From Hyphomonadaceae bacterium (GTDB lineage: Bacteria; Pseudomonadota; Alphaproteobacteria; Caulobacterales; Hyphomonadaceae): 64,000 nucleotides of DNA. The stretch covers positions 186,001 through 250,000 of the forward strand of contig JALHLU010000007.1 of assembly GCA_022844345.1 (NCBI GenBank). The letters are read 5' to 3'. Positions 18,120 through 28,950 of the stretch are shown one piece after another. The notes beneath the pieces were generated by a model. It was not told the DNA's origin. It made no database searches and saw only the letters and a program-made list of their open reading frames with translations. A program made the translations under genes and the position numbers. Each line of letters opens with the position of its first letter. Position 1 is the first letter of the stretch.

Positions 18120-18578
18120 TTGAAAACCTATACAATCAGCGAACTTGCGCGCGAGTTCCAGGTTACGCCGCGTGCGCTGCGTTTCTATGAAGACAAGGGC
18201 CTGCTGTCGCCAACACGCGATGGCCTGAACCGGGTCTATTCGATCCGGGACCGGGCTCGCCTGAAGCTCATCCTTCAGGGCAAAAGCGTCGGGTTCTCGC
18301 TGTCGGATATCCGCGAAATCCTCGACCTCTACACGCTCGAGGGTCATCGGGCGCAGCTGAAGCTCTCGCTCAAGAAGTCACGCGAGCAAATCCGGAACCT
18401 CGAAAAACAACGCGAAGATATCGAGGCGGCCCTGGAAACGCTCAACAAGGGCGTGCGCTGGGCAGAAGAGAAGCTGCAGGAAATGGGACCAGGCGCTGAA
18501 GTCGAGCAATCCGCGCGCGCATACGAACGCGTGGCGCGGGCTGGACTCGATGGCGACGGCGTCCATCTGGACAGCTGA
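18120..18578 (+). CDS. MerR-family transcriptional regulator of beta-oxidation genes
   Basis: The 152-aa product has an N-terminal MerR winged helix (YTISELAREFQVTPRALRFY, then EDKGLLSPTRDG) followed by a long dimerisation coiled coil (LKLSLKKSREQIRNLEKQRE). There is no cysteine cluster for metal sensing, so it fits the LiuR/organic-effector branch that controls fatty-acid or branched-chain amino-acid degradation. It precedes four beta-oxidation genes in the same direction, which supports that target. The TTG start at 18120 has a good ribosome site (GGGAGG, 6 nt away). The tail is short and ends without a ligand domain. Confidence 0.85.
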   Translation: MKTYTISELAREFQVTPRALRFYEDKGLLSPTRDGLNRVYSIRDRARLKLILQGKSVGFSLSDIREILDLYTLEGHRAQLKLSLKKSREQIRNLEKQREDIEAALETLNKGVRWAEEKLQEMGPGAEVEQSARAYERVARAGLDGDGVHLDS

Positions 18579-18687
18579 CGCCAAGTCAGTCTCGACGGCC
18601 AGATTGACAGCGATTAGACCCCGGAGCGTTCAGCTGCCGGAATCGTTGTCGCTCGCCCGGCCGCTTTAGCGATTGGGATGACCACAT

Positions 18688-20487
18688 ATGCCGAGATACC
18701 AGGCGCCGCTGCGGGACATGAAATTCCTGCTTTTTGAAGTGCTTGATATTGGAGCGTATTCGAATCTGCCCCGCTTTTCCGATGCGCCTCGCGACGTTGT
18801 CGAGGCGGTTCTGGAGGGCGGGGCGGCCTTCGCCAGCGAAGTGCTGCAGCCGATCAACGCGATCGGCGACCGTCAGGGTTGCAAGCGCAACCCTGACGCC
18901 TCCGTGACGACGCCGGCGGGCTTCAGGGAAGCCTTCAAGCAGATGTCGGACGACGGGTGGATGGCGATTTCGGCCGATCCGGAGTGGGGTGGGCAGGGAC
19001 TGCCGCGCGTTGTCTCCATCCCCTTCCTTGAAATGTGCTCGTCCGCGAACATGGCGTTTGCGATGTATCCGGGCCTGACGCGGGGCGCTGCGGAAGCCAT
19101 CCTGGTTGGCGGCTCGGACGAGCAGAAGAAGACCTACCTTACCAACATGATGACCGGTAAATGGGCCGGCACCATGAATCTGACCGAGCCGCAGTGCGGC
19201 ACAGACCTCGGCCTGATCCGGACCAAGGCGGTTCCCCAGCCCAATGGAACCTACAAGATCTCTGGCCAGAAGATCTGGATTTCCGGCGGCGAGCAGGACC
19301 TCACCGAGAACATCATCCAGCTGGTGCTGGGGCGTATTGAGGGCGGGCCCGAGGGCATCAAGGGCATCTCGCTGTTCATCGTGCCGAAGTTCATCGTGAA
19401 GCCAGATGGCTCGCTGGGTGAGCGCAACGGCTATCAGTGCGGCGGCCTTGAAGAAAAGATGGGCATCCACGGCAACGCCACCTGCGTGATGAACTATGAG
19501 GGCGCGACAGGTTATCTGGTGGGCGAGGCTCACAAGGGCATGCGCACCATGTTCGTGATGATGAACGAAGCGCGGCTGGGCGTCGGGATGCAGGGCCTCG
19601 CGCAAGCGGAGGTGGCGTTCCAGAACGCCGCCGATTTCGCCCGCGAGCGCGTGCAGGGCCGCTCCATCACCGGCGCGAAGGCGCCGGACATGCCTGCCGA
19701 CCCGATCATCGTGCATCCGGACGTGCGCCGGATGTTGATGGACATGAAGGCGTTCACCGAGGGCGGCCGCGCGTTCGTGTACTGGACGGCGCTGCAGGGC
19801 GATCTCGAACAGGTCTCGCCTGACCCGCATGTCCGCGAGAAGGCCGAAGACCGGATGACGCTGCTGACGCCGGTGGTGAAGGCTTTCCTGACCGACCGCG
19901 GCTTCAAGTGCGCCAACGATGCGCTGCAGCTGCATGGCGGCACGGGCTATACGCGCGACCAGGGCGTCGAGCAGTTTGTGCGTGATGCGCGTATCGCCCT
20001 GATCTATGAGGGCACCAACGGCATCCAGGCGCTGGATCTTGTCGGCCGCAAGCTGGCCGCCAATGGCGGGCGTGCGGTGTTCGGGTTCTTCAACGATCTT
20101 GAGGAATTCGTATCCAGCAATGATGGCGACAAGGACCTGAAGCCGTATGTTGAGGGCGTGGCCCTGGCGACCGGGCAGCTGAAGGAAGCCACGATGTGGC
20201 TGATGCAGAATGGCATGTCGAATTTCGACAATGCCGGCGCATCCAGCCACGACTACCTGCAGCTATTCGGGCTCACCAGCCTCGCCTTCATGTGGGCCAA
20301 GATGGCCAAGGCGGCGCTGGCCCAGAAGGCCCAATCAGCTCAAGGTGAAGGCGACCGCTTCTATGACGACAAGCTGGCGACGGCCCGCTATTTCTTTGAA
20401 CGTGTCTTGCCTGACGTTACGTCACATCTCGCAAAGGTAAAGACAGGCGCAGGGTCGGTGATGGCCCTTCCCGCCGACGCATTCTGA
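18688..20487 (+). CDS. Acyl-CoA dehydrogenase, 599-aa long-form family
   Basis: The protein starts [20 protein letters not shown] and shows [15 protein letters not shown] (flavin/substrate-binding strand), [15 protein letters not shown], and [18 protein letters not shown] with [17 protein letters not shown] near the C-terminus. The extra N- and C-terminal domains give a length of about 600 aa, as in the FadE-like/DmdC branch. It should oxidise an acyl-CoA to the trans-2-enoyl-CoA with FAD and pass electrons to ETF. It is the first enzyme of the operon that also carries thiolase and the hydratase/hydroxyacyl-CoA dehydrogenase, so fatty acyl-CoA is a likelier substrate than methylmercaptopropionyl-CoA. 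The latter cannot be excluded by sequence alone. Confidence 0.9.
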   Translation: MPRYQAPLRDMKFLLFEVLDIGAYSNLPRFSDAPRDVVEAVLEGGAAFASEVLQPINAIGDRQGCKRNPDASVTTPAGFREAFKQMSDDGWMAISADPEWGGQGLPRVVSIPFLEMCSSANMAFAMYPGLTRGAAEAILVGGSDEQKKTYLTNMMTGKWAGTMNLTEPQCGTDLGLIRTKAVPQPNGTYKISGQKIWISGGEQDLTENIIQLVLGRIEGGPEGIKGISLFIVPKFIVKPDGSLGERNGYQCGGLEEKMGIHGNATCVMNYEGATGYLVGEAHKGMRTMFVMMNEARLGVGMQGLAQAEVAFQNAADFARERVQGRSITGAKAPDMPADPIIVHPDVRRMLMDMKAFTEGGRAFVYWTALQGDLEQVSPDPHVREKAEDRMTLLTPVVKAFLTDRGFKCANDALQLHGGTGYTRDQGVEQFVRDARIALIYEGTNGIQALDLVGRKLAANGGRAVFGFFNDLEEFVSSNDGDKDLKPYVEGVALATGQLKEATMWLMQNGMSNFDNAGASSHDYLQLFGLTSLAFMWAKMAKAALAQKAQSAQGEGDRFYDDKLATARYFFERVLPDVTSHLAKVKTGAGSVMALPADAF

Positions 20488-20533
20488 ACTGTCTCCCCGC
20501 TTCGCGGGTGCAGAGTTTTCACGGGAGGCCCCA

Positions 20534-21739
<1,206 letters not shown>

Positions 21740-21751
21740 GGAGCGCGTGTG

Positions 21752-21976
21752 ATGGGGATCAGTGAGGCCAAGCTGAGTGCGCTAGCGGTATCCGCGCTCA
21801 CCGGCGTTGGCCTCACGATGTTCCTCAACACGGCGCTGCGCGATCTTGGCTCGGCTCTGGCTATCTCCGTCCCGGTGACGCTGGTGATGGGTGGGGTGAT
21901 GACCCTGTTCGCGTCGGACAACATCAAGAAGGGCGGCGAGAAGCCGTCCAAGAACAAAGCCAACAAAGGCGAATGA
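21752..21976 (+). CDS. Small two-helix membrane protein within the fad operon
   Basis: The product of about 74 aa has two hydrophobic stretches ([18 protein letters not shown] and [20 protein letters not shown]) and a lysine-rich cytoplasmic tail ([15 protein letters not shown]). It starts 12 nt after the thiolase stop and ends 1 nt before the hydratase/dehydrogenase start, so it is surely co-transcribed. GTG at 21749 is an alternative start; AGGGAG eight bases ahead favours ATG at 21752. I do not recognise a family. The basic tail might anchor an operon partner at the membrane, but this is a guess. Confidence 0.7.
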   Translation: MGISEAKLSALAVSALTGVGLTMFLNTALRDLGSALAISVPVTLVMGGVMTLFASDNIKKGGEKPSKNKANKGE

Positions 21977-21977
21977 C

Positions 21978-24200
21978 ATGAACCTCGATACCTTCAGCTT
22001 CGATGTCGATGCAGACGGCATTGCGCTTGCCACGTTCGACGTGCCGGGCCGGTCGATGAACACGCTAACGGGCAAGGCCATCGCCGACCTCGCCACCATC
22101 GCGCAGGAAGTTGCGACCAACGCGACCATCAAGGGCCTGGTGATCACATCGGGCAAGACCAGCGGGTTCTGCGCGGGCGCAGACCTGGGCGAACTTGGCG
22201 GCGGTTCGGGCGGCGGCGGCGACAAGGGCGATCCGGAAGCTGGACTGAAGGCGGCTTTCGACCGTTCGTTCCAGATGAACAAGATCCTGCGTGCGCTCGA
22301 GACCTGCAAGAAACCGGTGGCCGCGGCGATCAATGGCCTAGCGCTTGGCGGCGGGCTTGAGGTCACGCTGGCCTGCCACTACCGTATCGCGGCGAATGAC
22401 AATCCGAAGCTGCAGCTTGGCCTGCCCGAAGCGAAAGTCGGCCTGATCCCCGGCGGCGGCGGCACGCAGCGCTTGCCGCGCCTGATCGGTGCGCAGGCGG
22501 CGGCGCCGTTCCTGCTGCAGGGCGAGAGCATGGCGGCTGAGCAGGCGAAGTCGCTGGGCGTGGTGCATGATCTTGCACCGACCGCGGAACTGGTCGGCAA
22601 GGCCAAGGCGTGGGTGAAGGCGAACCCGAACGCCAAGCAGCCTTGGGATGATCCGAAGTACAAGGTGCCCGGCGGCAATCCGAACTCGCAGCAGGGCTCG
22701 ACGGTGTTCACCTTCGGCTCGGCCATGCTGGCCAAGCAGACATGGGGCAACTATCCGGCGCAGAAGCACATCCTTTCGGCCGTGTATGAAGGCCTGTCGG
22801 TTCCGATGGACGCCGCGCTGCGGATCGAGAGCCGCTATTTCGTCAAGACGCTGATGACGCCCGAAGCGAAGGGCATGATCCGGTCGCTGTTCCTGTCGAT
22901 GCAGGATCTATCGAAAGGCGCGTCACGCCCGGCAGGCTTCCCCACGTTCGAGATCAAGAAGGCCGTGGTTGTCGGCGCCGGTCTGATGGGCGCAGGCATC
23001 GCCTATGTGCAGGCGAAGGCCGGTATCCCGACCGTGCTGCTCGATGTGAGCCAGGAGTCAGCCGACAAGGGCAAGGCGTACTCGCAGCGCATCGTCGAGA
23101 AGGACGTCTCGCGCGGCAAGCTTAGCAAGGAGAAGGGTGAGGCCCTGTTGGCGCTGATCACGCCGTCGACGGATTACGCGCTGGTGAAGGGTGCGGACAT
23201 TGTCGTTGAGGCGGTGTTCGAGAACGTTGAGCTGAAGGCCAAGGTGACCGCACAGATCGAGGAGCATCTGGGCGAGAACTCGGTGATGGGCACGAACACC
23301 TCCACCCTGCCGATCACGGGCCTCGCCAAGGCCTCGAAGCGCCCGGCCAATTTCATCGGCATCCACTTCTTCTCGCCGGTCGAGCGCATGGGCCTTGTCG
23401 AAATCATCGTCGGCAAGGAAACCTCGCAGGAGACGCTCGCCAAGACGATGGACTATGTCCTCAAGATCAAGAAGACGCCGATCGCGGTGAACGACTTCCG
23501 CGGCTTCTATACCTCGCGCGTCTTCGGCACCTATCCCGAAGAAGGCATGACGATGCTGGCCGAAGGCATCGCGCCGGCGATCATCGAGAATGTCGGCCGC
23601 ATGGCGGGCATGCCGATGGGCGCGCTGGAAGTGTCGGACTCGGTGGGCATCGACACGATGCTGAAGATCGGGCGCGAGAGCGCGAAGGTGGCTGGCCGGT
23701 CGTATGAACAGAACCCGGTCGGCGATCTCGTTGCGTGGATCGCCGAAGCGCAGGGGCGCGTGGGTCGCAAGGCTGGTAAGGGCTTCTACGACTACAACGA
23801 AGCCGGCAAGCCATCGCGCCTCTATCCGGACATCGCCAAGAAGATCGACATCAAGATCACGGAATGCCCGCCCGCGCTGAAGGAAGAACTGACCAAGCGT
23901 CTGCTCTACCGGCAGTGCGTGGAGGTGGCGCGCTGCTTCGAGGAAGGCGTGATCCTGGATGCGCGCGATGCGGACATCGGCTCGATCCTCGCCTGGGGCT
24001 TTGCGCCGTATTCGGGCGGCGTCTGCTCGTTCATGGACCTGAAGGTCGGCATCAAGAGGTTTGTCGAGGAATGCGACCGCCTCGCCGAAGCCTATGGCGA
24101 GCGCTTCCGGCCGAACGCGCTGCTGCGCGAAATGGCCGCCAAGGGCCAGACCTTCTATTCACGCTTCCCGCCGAAAGATCAGAAGGCGGCTGCGGCCTGA
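21978..24200 (+). CDS. FadJ/FadB-like enoyl-CoA hydratase / 3-hydroxyacyl-CoA dehydrogenase
   Basis: The 740-aa bifunctional enzyme has an N-terminal crotonase domain ([51 protein letters not shown]) at about residues 1-300. The NAD-binding domain follows ([20 protein letters not shown], about residue 330), with NTSTLPI and [18 protein letters not shown]. The C-terminal hydroxyacyl-CoA dehydrogenase domain repeats complete the protein. It hydrates enoyl-CoA and oxidises the 3-hydroxyacyl-CoA with NAD. Together with the thiolase upstream it forms the trifunctional set. It is the last gene of the operon and is followed by a strong hairpin. Confidence 0.94.
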   Translation: MNLDTFSFDVDADGIALATFDVPGRSMNTLTGKAIADLATIAQEVATNATIKGLVITSGKTSGFCAGADLGELGGGSGGGGDKGDPEAGLKAAFDRSFQMNKILRALETCKKPVAAAINGLALGGGLEVTLACHYRIAANDNPKLQLGLPEAKVGLIPGGGGTQRLPRLIGAQAAAPFLLQGESMAAEQAKSLGVVHDLAPTAELVGKAKAWVKANPNAKQPWDDPKYKVPGGNPNSQQGSTVFTFGSAMLAKQTWGNYPAQKHILSAVYEGLSVPMDAALRIESRYFVKTLMTPEAKGMIRSLFLSMQDLSKGASRPAGFPTFEIKKAVVVGAGLMGAGIAYVQAKAGIPTVLLDVSQESADKGKAYSQRIVEKDVSRGKLSKEKGEALLALITPSTDYALVKGADIVVEAVFENVELKAKVTAQIEEHLGENSVMGTNTSTLPITGLAKASKRPANFIGIHFFSPVERMGLVEIIVGKETSQETLAKTMDYVLKIKKTPIAVNDFRGFYTSRVFGTYPEEGMTMLAEGIAPAIIENVGRMAGMPMGALEVSDSVGIDTMLKIGRESAKVAGRSYEQNPVGDLVAWIAEAQGRVGRKAGKGFYDYNEAGKPSRLYPDIAKKIDIKITECPPALKEELTKRLLYRQCVEVARCFEEGVILDARDADIGSILAWGFAPYSGGVCSFMDLKVGIKRFVEECDRLAEAYGERFRPNALLREMAAKGQTFYSRFPPKDQKAAAA

Positions 24201-24220
24201 TCTGACGGCTACCGGATATG

Positions 24221-24252
24221 GAGAGGCCGGGCGAGCAATCGCCCGGCCTCTC
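24221..24252. terminator. Bidirectional intrinsic terminator
   Basis: A perfect 14-bp inverted repeat (GAGAGGCCGGGCGA) with a GCAA loop fills the gap between the convergent fad operon and the S9 peptidase gene. It ends one base before the peptidase stop codon. T-rich tracts are weak, but the very stable stem and the location support termination for both strands. Confidence 0.8.
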
Positions 24253-26199
24253 TCATTGACCGATGTGGGTCTGGAGGAAGGCTGCGATCTCGTTCAGGGC
24301 GCGGGTGCGGCTTTCGGGGGCGACGAGGCTGTGGTCATCCTTGCCGATGCGTAGAAACGTCACCGGCTTGTTCGCCGCGCGAAGGGCCTCATCCATCAGC
24401 TCGCTCTGGCGTTGTGGAACGACAAGATCGTCCGTGCCGTGGATCAGGAGGACGGGCGCCTTGAAGTTGGCGGCGAGGCGGTAGGGGGAGACGGCTTCGA
24501 TTGCGGCGGCGTCCTTTTCGGGATCGCCGATGACGCTTTGCCAGTAGGCATAGGTGCGTGAGTCAGGTCCATTCTCCCGCTTCTCGTGGCCGAGCATGGT
24601 CTTGAGGTCGGAGACGCCGGCGATGGCGACGACGCATTTGTAGAGGTCTGGCGTGAACGCCCCGCCTGCGAGCGCGGAATAGCCGCCATAGCTCCAGCCC
24701 ACGATGCAGGTGCGGTTGGGATCGGCCCAGCCCATTGTGATCAGCGCCTTAGCGCCATCGGTGACGTCGTCCTGCATCTTGCGGCCCCACTCGCCATAGC
24801 CGGCCTGGGCGAAGCTGGCGCCGAACCCGCCGGAGCCACGGAAGTTGGGTTGCAGGACGAGATAGCCTTCGTTGGCGAGGAACTGGGCGAGCCAGTCGAA
24901 ACCGACGCTGTCGTATGACTCGGGCCCGCCGTGCGGCATGACGATCATTGGCAGGTTCTTGCGCTGATCTGCCGGCACGCCGACGGGCCAGGTGATCAGC
25001 GTCGGTATGGGGAGGCCGTCGCGCGCCTTGTATTCGACCGTCACAACTTCGGCGATTTCCTCGGGCTTGATGTCGGGCCGGGCGCGGGCGACCTGCGTGA
25101 GGCGGCGGCCGGGGCGATCGTAGAGGATGTAACGCGGCGGCTGGGCGCCGCCATCGACGTAGAGCAGGATCTTGTTCCAGTCGTCGGTCCACGAGGCGAG
25201 CGCGACGGCCGAGTCCGGCATCGCACCGACTGCGGCTTTCACTTCGCGGTTAAGCTGCTCGTCGAAAAGTTCGTAGCTGGGATACATGCCGGAGTAGGCG
25301 ACGCCCATTACCACCTTGTTCTCGTCGTTGATCACGCCGGCGATCTCCGCGCCCTCGCGCGTCTTCAGCGGGCCGGTGAGCGCGCCATCTGCGAGCGCGA
25401 TCTCGAACATCTCGGGGAATTCTGAAGATTCGTATTTGAGAGCGACCAGCGCGCCTTCGCGTTCGGAGAATCCGACAATGCCGAGCGATGGGCGCTTCGT
25501 GGTCTCTGAATAGATCACGCGGTCGCCGCCGCCGGGATTGTAGGCGCGGATCTGGTAAAGGCTCTGCTTCTCGCTGAAGTCGATGCGGGCGATGATGTTC
25601 GCCTTGTTATCCATCACCCAGCTGACCGTCATGCTGGAGCCTTGGCCGCCATTGAGGCGCGCGCCGCGCCCGGTCTCGAGGTTGACCTTGACCAGATCGA
25701 GCGTCGGGTCTGTGCCTGTCTTGTCCATGAAGGCGGGCATGTAGACGTGCTGTCCGCCGGGATCGATGCCGACGATGCTGCCGAGGCCGGTCTGGAAACG
25801 GTAGAGGCCCTGGGTGGCGACCAGAAGCTGCACGATCTTCTTCGTCTTGATGTTGTAGGCGAAGGCGGCGGTGTCTTCGTAGCGGCGCGTCATCCCGTTG
25901 TTCGCGGTCATCTGGGACGCGCGAAGGATGATGTAGTCGGGGCCAACCCAATAGGCGCCATTGGCCTTCACGTCCGGCAGCTTGATCAGCGCCTCGTTCT
26001 TGCCCGTCGCGAGATCATACTTTGCAAGATAGTCGACCCCATCGACGCGGCTGATGTAGGCGACGTACTTGCCATCGGGAGAAATGTCGGGCGAGCGGAC
26101 GGCGGGCATGTCGCCGAAGGCTTCGGGCGGCGGTTTGGCGGTGGCGCTGCCAGCCACGAGCGCAAAAGCTGCGACGGCAACGGCAATTCTGCGAAGCAT
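24253..26199 (-). CDS. Secreted S9-family prolyl-oligopeptidase-like peptidase
   Basis: The 648-aa product has a signal peptide (RIAVAVAAFALVAGSATA), a beta-propeller N-terminal region (PDISPDGKYVAYISRVDG and further WD-like blades) and a C-terminal alpha/beta-hydrolase domain. The catalytic serine lies in GWSYGGYSALAG (about residue 510), the aspartate in IHGTDDLVVP (about residue 592), and the histidine in KDDHSLVAPE (about residue 625). This is the usual S9 peptidase arrangement for cleaving short peptides, here probably in the periplasm. It stands alone, ends in the shared terminator, and faces the SRPBCC gene. Confidence 0.9.
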   Translation of the reverse strand: MLRRIAVAVAAFALVAGSATAKPPPEAFGDMPAVRSPDISPDGKYVAYISRVDGVDYLAKYDLATGKNEALIKLPDVKANGAYWVGPDYIILRASQMTANNGMTRRYEDTAAFAYNIKTKKIVQLLVATQGLYRFQTGLGSIVGIDPGGQHVYMPAFMDKTGTDPTLDLVKVNLETGRGARLNGGQGSSMTVSWVMDNKANIIARIDFSEKQSLYQIRAYNPGGGDRVIYSETTKRPSLGIVGFSEREGALVALKYESSEFPEMFEIALADGALTGPLKTREGAEIAGVINDENKVVMGVAYSGMYPSYELFDEQLNREVKAAVGAMPDSAVALASWTDDWNKILLYVDGGAQPPRYILYDRPGRRLTQVARARPDIKPEEIAEVVTVEYKARDGLPIPTLITWPVGVPADQRKNLPMIVMPHGGPESYDSVGFDWLAQFLANEGYLVLQPNFRGSGGFGASFAQAGYGEWGRKMQDDVTDGAKALITMGWADPNRTCIVGWSYGGYSALAGGAFTPDLYKCVVAIAGVSDLKTMLGHEKRENGPDSRTYAYWQSVIGDPEKDAAAIEAVSPYRLAANFKAPVLLIHGTDDLVVPQRQSELMDEALRAANKPVTFLRIGKDDHSLVAPESRTRALNEIAAFLQTHIGQ

Positions 26200-26330
26200 C
26201 TGATTTCCCCCTCAACACCAGATCCAGCAGACTACCTAAAATGGCAGCCGGGAAAAGGGGCGGTCCTCAGCGTTGACGGTGGGAGGGCGTGGGCGCAGCC
26301 TGATGGTTCAGGTGTGCAAGGAGTTTCGGG

Positions 26331-26846
26331 ATGTTGCGCAGGTGGGTGGGGTTGATCGTGCTGGGCGCATTCGCTGCGGCGCCGGCGATGGCCGATGTGA
26401 CAGCCATGGCGCCGGATGGGTTTGTCATTCAGGTGAAAGGCGAGGTGGCGCTGGATCGTGATGCGGCGTGGGCGCGGCTGCTGGAAATTGGCCTTTGGTG
26501 GAATGGCGCCCACACCTATTCGGGCGATGCGCTCAACGTGAAGCTGGATGCAATGGCGGGCGGCTGCTGGTGCGAACTGTGGGCGGGCGGCGAGGTGGAG
26601 CATGGGCGCGTCGTGATGGTGATGCCGAATGCAATGCTGCGCGCGGATACAGCGCTTGGTCCGCTGCAGGGGCTGGGCGTTTCAGGCGCAATGACTTTCA
26701 CGCTGGCCGACGGCGCGGCGGGCGGCACGGCGATCACGCTGGACTACAGGGTCAATGGTTCGTCCCTTTCGGCGCTCGACGAGTTGGCCGAGGCCGTGGA
26801 CCAGGTATTGACCGAACAGGTGACGGAGTTCGTGAAGCTCAACTAG
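26331..26846 (+). CDS. Secreted SRPBCC/START-like lipid- or small-molecule-binding fold protein
   Basis: The 171-aa product begins with a signal peptide (LIVLGAFAAAPAMADV) and continues with a helix-grip-like pattern: FVIQVKGEVALDRDAAWARL, then GGCWCELWAGGEVEHGRVV, and MTFTLADGAAGGTAITLDY, ending in an amphipathic helix (ELAEAVDQVLTEQVTEFVKL). This matches secreted SRPBCC/polyketide-cyclase-like proteins. No ligand can be deduced. It is monocistronic and ends in a strong hairpin shared with the convergent OmpA-like gene. The paired cysteines in GGCWCEL could form a disulfide or bind metal. Confidence 0.75.
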   Translation: MLRRWVGLIVLGAFAAAPAMADVTAMAPDGFVIQVKGEVALDRDAAWARLLEIGLWWNGAHTYSGDALNVKLDAMAGGCWCELWAGGEVEHGRVVMVMPNAMLRADTALGPLQGLGVSGAMTFTLADGAAGGTAITLDYRVNGSSLSALDELAEAVDQVLTEQVTEFVKLN

Positions 26847-26855
26847 CCAAACGAA

Positions 26856-26879
26856 AAGGGCGCTCCGGAGAGCGCCCTT
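26856..26879. terminator. Intrinsic terminator between convergent genes
   Basis: AAGGGCGCTC and its exact reverse complement enclose a CGGA loop just after the SRPBCC stop and before the end of the OmpA-like gene. The flanking A/T bases suit termination in both directions. Confidence 0.8.
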
Positions 26880-26903
26880 CCCAGTAGAGTGTCCGAGCGA
26901 ATC

Positions 26904-27554
26904 TTACTGCGTGACGGGACGCAGGGTCACTTCCACGCGGCGGTTCTGCGAACGCTTGGCTTCCGTGTTGTCCGGGAAGACGATCGGGTCGAGTTCGCCC
27001 GCGCCGCCGGTGGCCATACGCTGAGCCATCACGCCCTTGCCCTGCAGATAGGAGCGGACCGCGTTGGCCCGTTGCAGTGAAAGCTGGAGGTTGTTTTCCT
27101 CCGAGCCTTCGGTCGAGGCGTGGCCGACAATGTCGATTGTCGTCTGCGGATACTGGTTCAGCGACTCCGCCACCTTGTCGAGCCAGGGCATGAAGGTTGG
27201 CGAGAGCGCGGCCGAGCCCTTGTTGAAGGTGACGTCAGCTGGCATCACGAGTTCGATCGTGTCGCCGACGCGCTGGAGGCCGATGCCGCTCGACATGGTC
27301 TGGCGCTTCAGGTCTTCTTCCTGGCCGTCCATGTAGCGGCCAATGGCGCCGCCCGCGAGCGCGCCGACAGCTGCGCCGACCACGGCGTTGCGGCCATCGT
27401 CGCCACCCATGAAGACGCCGCCGATGGCGCCTGCGAGTGCGCCGATGCCGGCGCCAGTTGCGGTGCGTCCGTAGATCGCCTGGCCGGTAAGCGGATCAGT
27501 GGCGCAAGCAGTCATGGCGAGTGCAGCCGCCGTTATAAAAAGAATACGCTTCAT
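26904..27554 (-). CDS. OmpA-family outer-membrane lipoprotein with glycine zipper
   Basis: The 216-aa product has a lipoprotein leader (LFITAAALAMTAC, lipobox cysteine at residue 17), a glycine-zipper hydrophobic pair (GAGIGALAGAIGGVFMGG and VVGAAVGALAGGAIGRYM), and a C-terminal OmpA-like domain (FNKGSAALSPTFMPWLDK; IVGHASTEGSEENNLQLSLQ; SQNRRVEVTL). It should be anchored in the outer membrane and bind peptidoglycan non-covalently, as in YiaD/Pal-like proteins. It is monocistronic. The RBS lies in the run AAAGGGAG ahead of the ATG. Confidence 0.92.
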   Translation of the reverse strand: MKRILFITAAALAMTACATDPLTGQAIYGRTATGAGIGALAGAIGGVFMGGDDGRNAVVGAAVGALAGGAIGRYMDGQEEDLKRQTMSSGIGLQRVGDTIELVMPADVTFNKGSAALSPTFMPWLDKVAESLNQYPQTTIDIVGHASTEGSEENNLQLSLQRANAVRSYLQGKGVMAQRMATGGAGELDPIVFPDNTEAKRSQNRRVEVTLRPVTQ

Positions 27555-28049
27555 CGAAGTCTCCCTTTGAAACAGTCCGAATCGACGAACACGCCGGTTC
27601 GCTCCCGCGTATATCCCCGATGATCAGGGCACAAACGCGGCCCGTCGCGTTCGGTTGCGCCCAGATTGATTCATTGCGGGTTCACAATGGAGCAGCAGCG
27701 CAGAGGACCGCTGAGGAAGCCGGGCGGCTCCGCGTTGCTCACACCGGCAACAATTCCGCCACTGCGGCTTTCATGCACCAGCCTTGCCGTCAGCAGATCG
27801 GCTGCGCCCTGTGGGAATTGCCGATTCCCGTGAAGCTGGCGCGTCGCGCTTTGCGGCTGATCGCGGGCTGATGGCGATTTGGCGCATGGAAACTGGAAAT
27901 GTATCAGAGACTTGGCGGCAGAAATCAACGCGAAGCTTCGCTCTCTAGCCGCCGCGCGCGAGGGCTCCTCTCCGGTTGCGGAAGTGCTAGAGTGACGAGA
28001 CTCAAGTGTTCAGGGCGCAACATAGCGTCCGTGTCGTACGGGGTTGTGA
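27555..28049. other. 495-bp intergenic region without a supported gene
   Basis: This gap lies between the divergent OmpA-like and lipoprotein genes, so it must hold both promoters. Short ORFs on either strand (27620..27871, 27671..27928) have no ribosome sites or recognisable motifs. I found no tRNA-like fold or terminator hairpin. An unannotated small RNA is possible but not shown. Confidence 0.6.
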
Positions 28050-28946
28050 ATGTCGGGACGGGCCGGAGGATCGACAAATCCTGCCGCCGCTATCGCGCGG
28101 GCCGCAGCATTTTGCTGTGCGCTGGCGCTGGCGGCGTGCGGCGGACAGGGCGCGCAGGCGCCGGCCGCTGACGCCGGAGGTGCGGACGCAGGCCTCAGCA
28201 ATGCGGGCGGGGCGCAGGGCGCAGCAGGTGGTTCGTCTGAAAATTCAGGCGGCCTTTCCGTGATGGCGGACCCGTCGGGGCCGCTGGATATGACGACCTG
28301 GGTGATGCAGGCGCCCTTCTATGCGGCCGGCGATGAACCTGCCTGGCGGCTCGAGATCGCGGACGGTTGGTTCTCGTTCAAGCGGTCTGCCCTTCGCGCC
28401 ATCGAGGAGCCGATGGTCCAGCCCGTCAAGGATGGCGCGGCGGACGTCTTCCAGACGGGTTCGCTGAAGATCGTGATCCGGCGCGAGACCTGCCAGGCGG
28501 GTGGGCAGACGAGCGAGTTTGCGGTGGACGTAACCTATGACGACGATCCGTTCTCCGGCTGCGCGTTCCCCGCTCCGGCGGCGGGCATTGCGACTTCGCC
28601 CGAAGCGGGGGCCGTTGCCGGCGCTGTGGGCTCGATTGATGCCTGCCTTGCGAAGCTGGGCCAGCCGGCGCTGGTGACCGGCGTTGCGCCGCGCCAGGAT
28701 GGGGCGTTGACGTCTGTTGGCCTGCGCGCGCGCAATGGCACGCTGTACGAGTGTGGAGCGGAGACGGCTTCGGGTGCGATCCTCTATCTCGATCCCATCG
28801 AAGTGGGCGCCCAGGCTCCGTGGATGAGCCGCATGCGGTTCGTGCGCGAAGGTGTGGCGACGAGCGCGCCATGCCCCGATGCAGAAGAAGTGCGCGGGGG
28901 CGAGCAGGTGCTGGGCCGCATGCTGAGCCGCGCCTGCAAATTCTAG
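28050..28946 (+). CDS. Lipoprotein with COG3650-like domain
   Basis: The 298-aa product has a signal peptide ending in a lipobox (FCCALALAACGG, Cys at about residue 30). A low-complexity Gly/Ala/Ser linker (ADAGGADAGLSNAGGAQG) leads to a folded region that begins FYAAGDEPAWRLEI. That phrase is typical of COG3650-type envelope proteins, often fused to lysozyme-inhibitor or HslJ-like domains. Several cysteines in the C-terminal half (RRETCQ, SGCAFP, DACLAK, YECGAE, APCPDA, SRACKF) suggest disulfides in the periplasm. The precise function is unknown. Confidence 0.75.
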   Translation: MSGRAGGSTNPAAAIARAAAFCCALALAACGGQGAQAPAADAGGADAGLSNAGGAQGAAGGSSENSGGLSVMADPSGPLDMTTWVMQAPFYAAGDEPAWRLEIADGWFSFKRSALRAIEEPMVQPVKDGAADVFQTGSLKIVIRRETCQAGGQTSEFAVDVTYDDDPFSGCAFPAPAAGIATSPEAGAVAGAVGSIDACLAKLGQPALVTGVAPRQDGALTSVGLRARNGTLYECGAETASGAILYLDPIEVGAQAPWMSRMRFVREGVATSAPCPDAEEVRGGEQVLGRMLSRACKF

Positions 28947-28950
28947 GGCG

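Noticed and set aside
18586-20250. 554-aa minus-strand ORF
   Set aside because: It is antisense to the acyl-CoA dehydrogenase, which has conserved catalytic motifs.
18688-20487. DmdC of the DMSP demethylation pathway
   Set aside because: The family fits, but no dmdA, dmdB or dmdD is nearby and the operon is a fatty-acid beta-oxidation set.
27620-27871. 83-aa plus-strand ORF in the 495-bp gap
   Set aside because: It has no ribosome site, motif or favourable codon pattern.
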